From Candidatus Gottesmanbacteria bacterium CG_4_10_14_0_8_um_filter_37_24 (lineage in GTDB: Bacteria > Patescibacteriota > Microgenomatia > 2-02-FULL-39-11): 7,871 nucleotides of DNA. Position numbers and translations under genes: made by a program. Shown one piece after another: positions 6,250-7,871 of this stretch. The DNA lies in contig PFMK01000057.1 in NCBI GenBank assembly GCA_002785215.1, positions 1-7,871 of the forward strand, read 5' to 3'. How positions within the stretch are numbered: position 1 is the first letter of the stretch; each line of letters opens with the position of its first letter. Below the pieces are notes generated by a model. The model was given only the letters and a program-made list of their open reading frames with translations, was not told the origin of the DNA and made no database searches.

Positions 6250-7638
6250 ATGAAAACCAAAAAAATAATCCTCTCTTTTCTTTTCTCATTTGCTGTTTTT
6301 CTATTCCTTCCCCGAACCGCTTTCGCCTCCATCACCACCCTCTATTTTGGCCCTTTTGAGAAAACCTACGATGATTTTGGTACTATTGTCGAGACTAAAA
6401 TCAATTATTCCACTGTAAATGCAGCTTTGTCAAAGACCATAAGACCGGACGGGAGTAGTGAAATGGTTTATCTTCATCCTGATTTCCTGGGCAGCAATGT
6501 CCTGGTTACTGATAAAGACGGTAATTCCCTTGCCTCGTCTGTCTACCTGCCTTACGGAGATGAATTTGAAAATCACAGCAGTGCTTCCACTGCTGATTAT
6601 ACCGACCGGCAATATACTTCCCAAAGAAAGGATACCTCATCTAATTTATATTTCTATAATTCCAGGTATTATAATCCCAGAACCGGCAGGTTTATCTCAG
6701 CGGATAAGGCCGAGGGACCTAATAGGTATGCTTATGTGGGTAATAACCCCATTATGAAAAATGACCCCAGCGGTAATTGTCCGAATTGTATTGCCGGGGC
6801 AGTAGGATTTGTCGGCGGTTTTGTCTTCGGGACTATAGTGAATATCGGTATGCAGGCGGTTATCAATAAAGGTGATATTAGCCTGTCAAGAGCGCTTACG
6901 AATGGAGTAGTCACAGGAACTTATTCAGGTTGTGTCGGTCTTACCGCCGGAGTAGGTGTAGGTGCTTGTGCAGTAATAGCTTCAACCTTATCTATAACTA
7001 TCAACGCTACCATAAATGTCACCCAAAATGAGATGGAACTGGGTGATGCAGTTGGTTCAGCAGTGCTTGAAGAGGGAATATCTTTGGCAACTGGCCATGT
7101 TATGGGTGTACTTGGACGAGAAGTAGCACAAGCTGCCAAACCGGCAGTAAAGCAGGCAATCAGACCGGTTGTAAACCGCGTAACTAATACGGTTCGTGGA
7201 GAGGTGGTCGGGCCGGTAACTGCCAAGATTATGCAAAGGGCACATAGTGAAGGCATAGGAGTCCGGTTTTTAAAATACTTAGGTATTGTTAACTCTCCAG
7301 GACATCCTGGATATGGACATGAAGTCCTTGGTCTCGCTGATATATCTGGAAGGCAAATTTTTGTCCATTCAGACCCCCCCGGAGGCCACCATCTTGCCAT
7401 GGCTCATGAAGTGGCACATGTGGAACAGAATGCCGCGCATCAAAGGTATTACCAGGTCATGCTTCAAAGAGGATATCCTCCCGATAGAGCTATACAGCTT
7501 GCTGCTGCTAGGGCAGAAGGCATAGCCCAATATCATTCTGTCGGCGTCCTCCAATGGGCTGGTGCTGCTGCTGAGGATGTTTCAGCAGCTTATCAAGGAT
7601 TCCTGAGCTATCGAGCCCATTACGAAAGGCTAAAATAG
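6250..7638 (+). CDS. Secreted RHS-core protein with C-terminal HExxH metallopeptidase toxin domain
   Basis: Encodes 462 aa. Residues 1-26 are a textbook signal peptide: KTKK n-region, Phe/Leu-rich core, cleavage after TAFA. The mature protein starts SITTLYFGPFEKTY, which is mid-shell RHS sequence, and continues to the RHS core: YLHPDFLGS (74-82), YTSQRKDTSSNLYFYNSRYY, GRFISAD (D152), NRYAYVGNNP, and NDPSG with D172. The usual Leu after DPxG is Asn here, and a CPNC pair follows (177-180). Residues 180-265 are Gly/Ala-rich and hydrophobic, like pretoxin translocation segments. The C-terminal domain (about 330-462) contains GRQIFVHSD and then HEVAH (386-390) with V-x-Q after it; E423 in ARAEGIA is a possible third zinc ligand. 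The HExxH makes a zinc peptidase likely; the substrate is unknown. The GR-I-F...AHExxHVxQ layout recalls DUF4157/eCIS-core domains. It likely completes the cage begun upstream. It ends in TAG immediately followed by TGA. Confidence 0.9.
   Translation: MKTKKIILSFLFSFAVFLFLPRTAFASITTLYFGPFEKTYDDFGTIVETKINYSTVNAALSKTIRPDGSSEMVYLHPDFLGSNVLVTDKDGNSLASSVYLPYGDEFENHSSASTADYTDRQYTSQRKDTSSNLYFYNSRYYNPRTGRFISADKAEGPNRYAYVGNNPIMKNDPSGNCPNCIAGAVGFVGGFVFGTIVNIGMQAVINKGDISLSRALTNGVVTGTYSGCVGLTAGVGVGACAVIASTLSITINATINVTQNEMELGDAVGSAVLEEGISLATGHVMGVLGREVAQAAKPAVKQAIRPVVNRVTNTVRGEVVGPVTAKIMQRAHSEGIGVRFLKYLGIVNSPGHPGYGHEVLGLADISGRQIFVHSDPPGGHHLAMAHEVAHVEQNAAHQRYYQVMLQRGYPPDRAIQLAAARAEGIAQYHSVGVLQWAGAAAEDVSAAYQGFLSYRAHYERLK
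6469..6777 (+). other. RHS core domain, displaced onto the second protein
   Basis: Residues 74-176 match the family consensus for the most conserved RHS stretch: YLHxDxLGS...VTDxxG, then YxGQRxD...LYxYxxRYYxPxxGRFxSxD, then NxYxYVxNNPxxxxDPxG. In characterised RHS and TcC proteins this block closes the cocoon and performs aspartate-dependent self-cleavage just after DPxG, freeing the toxin. D152 and D172 are the obvious candidates here. The N in YYNP (usually D) and the N after DPSG (usually L) are departures whose effect on cleavage is unclear. Confidence 0.88.
7237..7638 (+). other. HExxH zincin-like toxin tip
   Basis: This is the variable C-terminal tip after the RHS core and pretoxin region, about 130 residues. 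H386, E387 and H390 form the HExxH site; the following helix and a later AxAEGIA segment 33 residues on give a gluzincin-like layout. It lacks a recognisable Ser, Cys or nucleic-acid-cleaving motif that would suggest another activity. Family assignment beyond metallopeptidase is tentative. Confidence 0.7.
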
Positions 7639-7699
7639 TGAGTATACTTATACATGTCTTGCTTCCCTTTTAATACTTCATTGATAATCTTCTGAATAT

Positions 7700-7744
7700 G
7701 GATAATTATCCCGAGTTTATCCTGGATATAAATATCATGGATAA
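7700..7744. repeat. Cluster of GGATAA half-sites including a 12-bp palindrome
   Basis: GGATAATTATCC (7700-7711) is a perfect 12-bp palindrome. Further copies follow: TTATCC (7717-7722), GGATAT (7724-7729) and GGATAA (7739-7744). Five half-sites in 45 bp in alternating orientation could be an operator or just AT-rich coincidence. Confidence 0.35.
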
Positions 7745-7799
7745 ATCAAGCTCTCCCTTGCAAATCTTAACAAACCTTGACAAACGTAAGAATGACTCT

Positions 7800-7820
7800 C
7801 CTCGCAGCAAGCTGACGAGG
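7800..7820. repeat. GC-rich hairpin, REP/IS-associated type or weak terminator
   Basis: CCTCG (7800-7804) pairs with CGAGG (7816-7820), and CAG (7805-7807) with CTG (7812-7814), leaving a CAAG loop and one bulged A (7815). It stands out from AT-rich surroundings. TTTTA follows at 7833-7837, 12 bases on, too far for a canonical terminator. Hairpins of this wording, flanked by GATAC on the - strand, resemble repeats found beside REP-associated or IS200-like transposases in environmental bacteria, from memory and unverified. Confidence 0.5.
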
Positions 7821-7871
7821 TATCATAATAGTTTTAGCTGGTCTTTATGAATAATATAGTAATTACCTGGT

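Larger units (their letters stand above)
7639..7871. other. Downstream non-coding tail without a convincing immunity gene
   Basis: The 233 bases after the toxin stop have scattered stops in all frames. The only frame worth naming is 7698-7850 (+), 50 codons from ATG to TGA, with no Shine-Dalgarno and with a hairpin inside it; I do not regard it as a likely gene. No Rho-independent terminator with a clear T-run directly follows 7638. Confidence 0.5.

Noticed and set aside
6921..7400. 159-codon frame on the - strand
   Set aside because: It is antisense to the pretoxin and toxin coding region, with a Pro/Thr/Ser-rich translation typical of a shadow frame.
7642..7653. GTATA/TATAC inverted repeat as a terminator after the toxin gene
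   Set aside because: The stem has five AT-rich pairs with a 2-nt loop and no following T-run.
7698..7850. 50-codon + strand frame as a possible immunity gene
   Set aside because: No Shine-Dalgarno, composition not protein-like, shorter than usual immunity proteins, and it contains the GC-rich hairpin and GGATAA palindrome.

Overview
The window holds one locus: a secreted RHS/YD-repeat polymorphic toxin whose shell-forming protein is broken into three reading frames, all on the + strand and covering about 95% of the sequence. Nothing taxonomically decisive is present. Moderate-to-low GC, Sec-type N-termini instead of type VI parts (no PAAR, VgrG or Hcp-like sequence), and cysteine modules followed by Ser/Thr-Pro linkers suggest an uncultivated Patescibacteria/CPR (Microgenomates-like) genome. 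That placement is inference from remembered family style.

Layout. Positions 1-164 are AT-rich. They contain an 8-bp inverted repeat, a pair of 18-bp direct repeats that look like the end of an IS21/IS481-type insertion sequence, and a sigma70-like promoter. Positions 165-923 encode a membrane-anchored N-terminal piece of 252 aa with a ZU5-like beta domain. It stops at an amber codon (921-923), but the same frame stays open straight into 924-6248. The 27 codons after the stop encode the conserved RHS entry motif, so 165-6248 is really one 2027-codon frame with a single internal TAG. The long part carries the shell N-terminus, a Cys-containing insertion, about 2.3 kb of YD repeats, and a 17-cysteine C-terminal tail with a duplicated C-x4-C-x10-C-x5-C module.

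One base after its TAA, and with its own Shine-Dalgarno and signal peptide, a second protein (6250-7638, 462 aa) begins. It carries the missing end of the RHS shell (the core ending in DPSG), a Gly-rich hydrophobic pretoxin region, and a C-terminal domain with an HEVAH zinc-metallopeptidase motif, which is the probable toxin warhead.

Reading: the two large proteins look like complementary parts of one RHS cage, comparable in principle to the separate TcB and TcC chains of ABC toxins but with each part exported by its own N-terminus. Whether the locus is alive depends on the TAG. No convincing immunity gene is visible. The last 233 bases (7639-7871) hold a cluster of GGATAA half-sites, a REP/IS-like hairpin and only a doubtful 50-codon frame.
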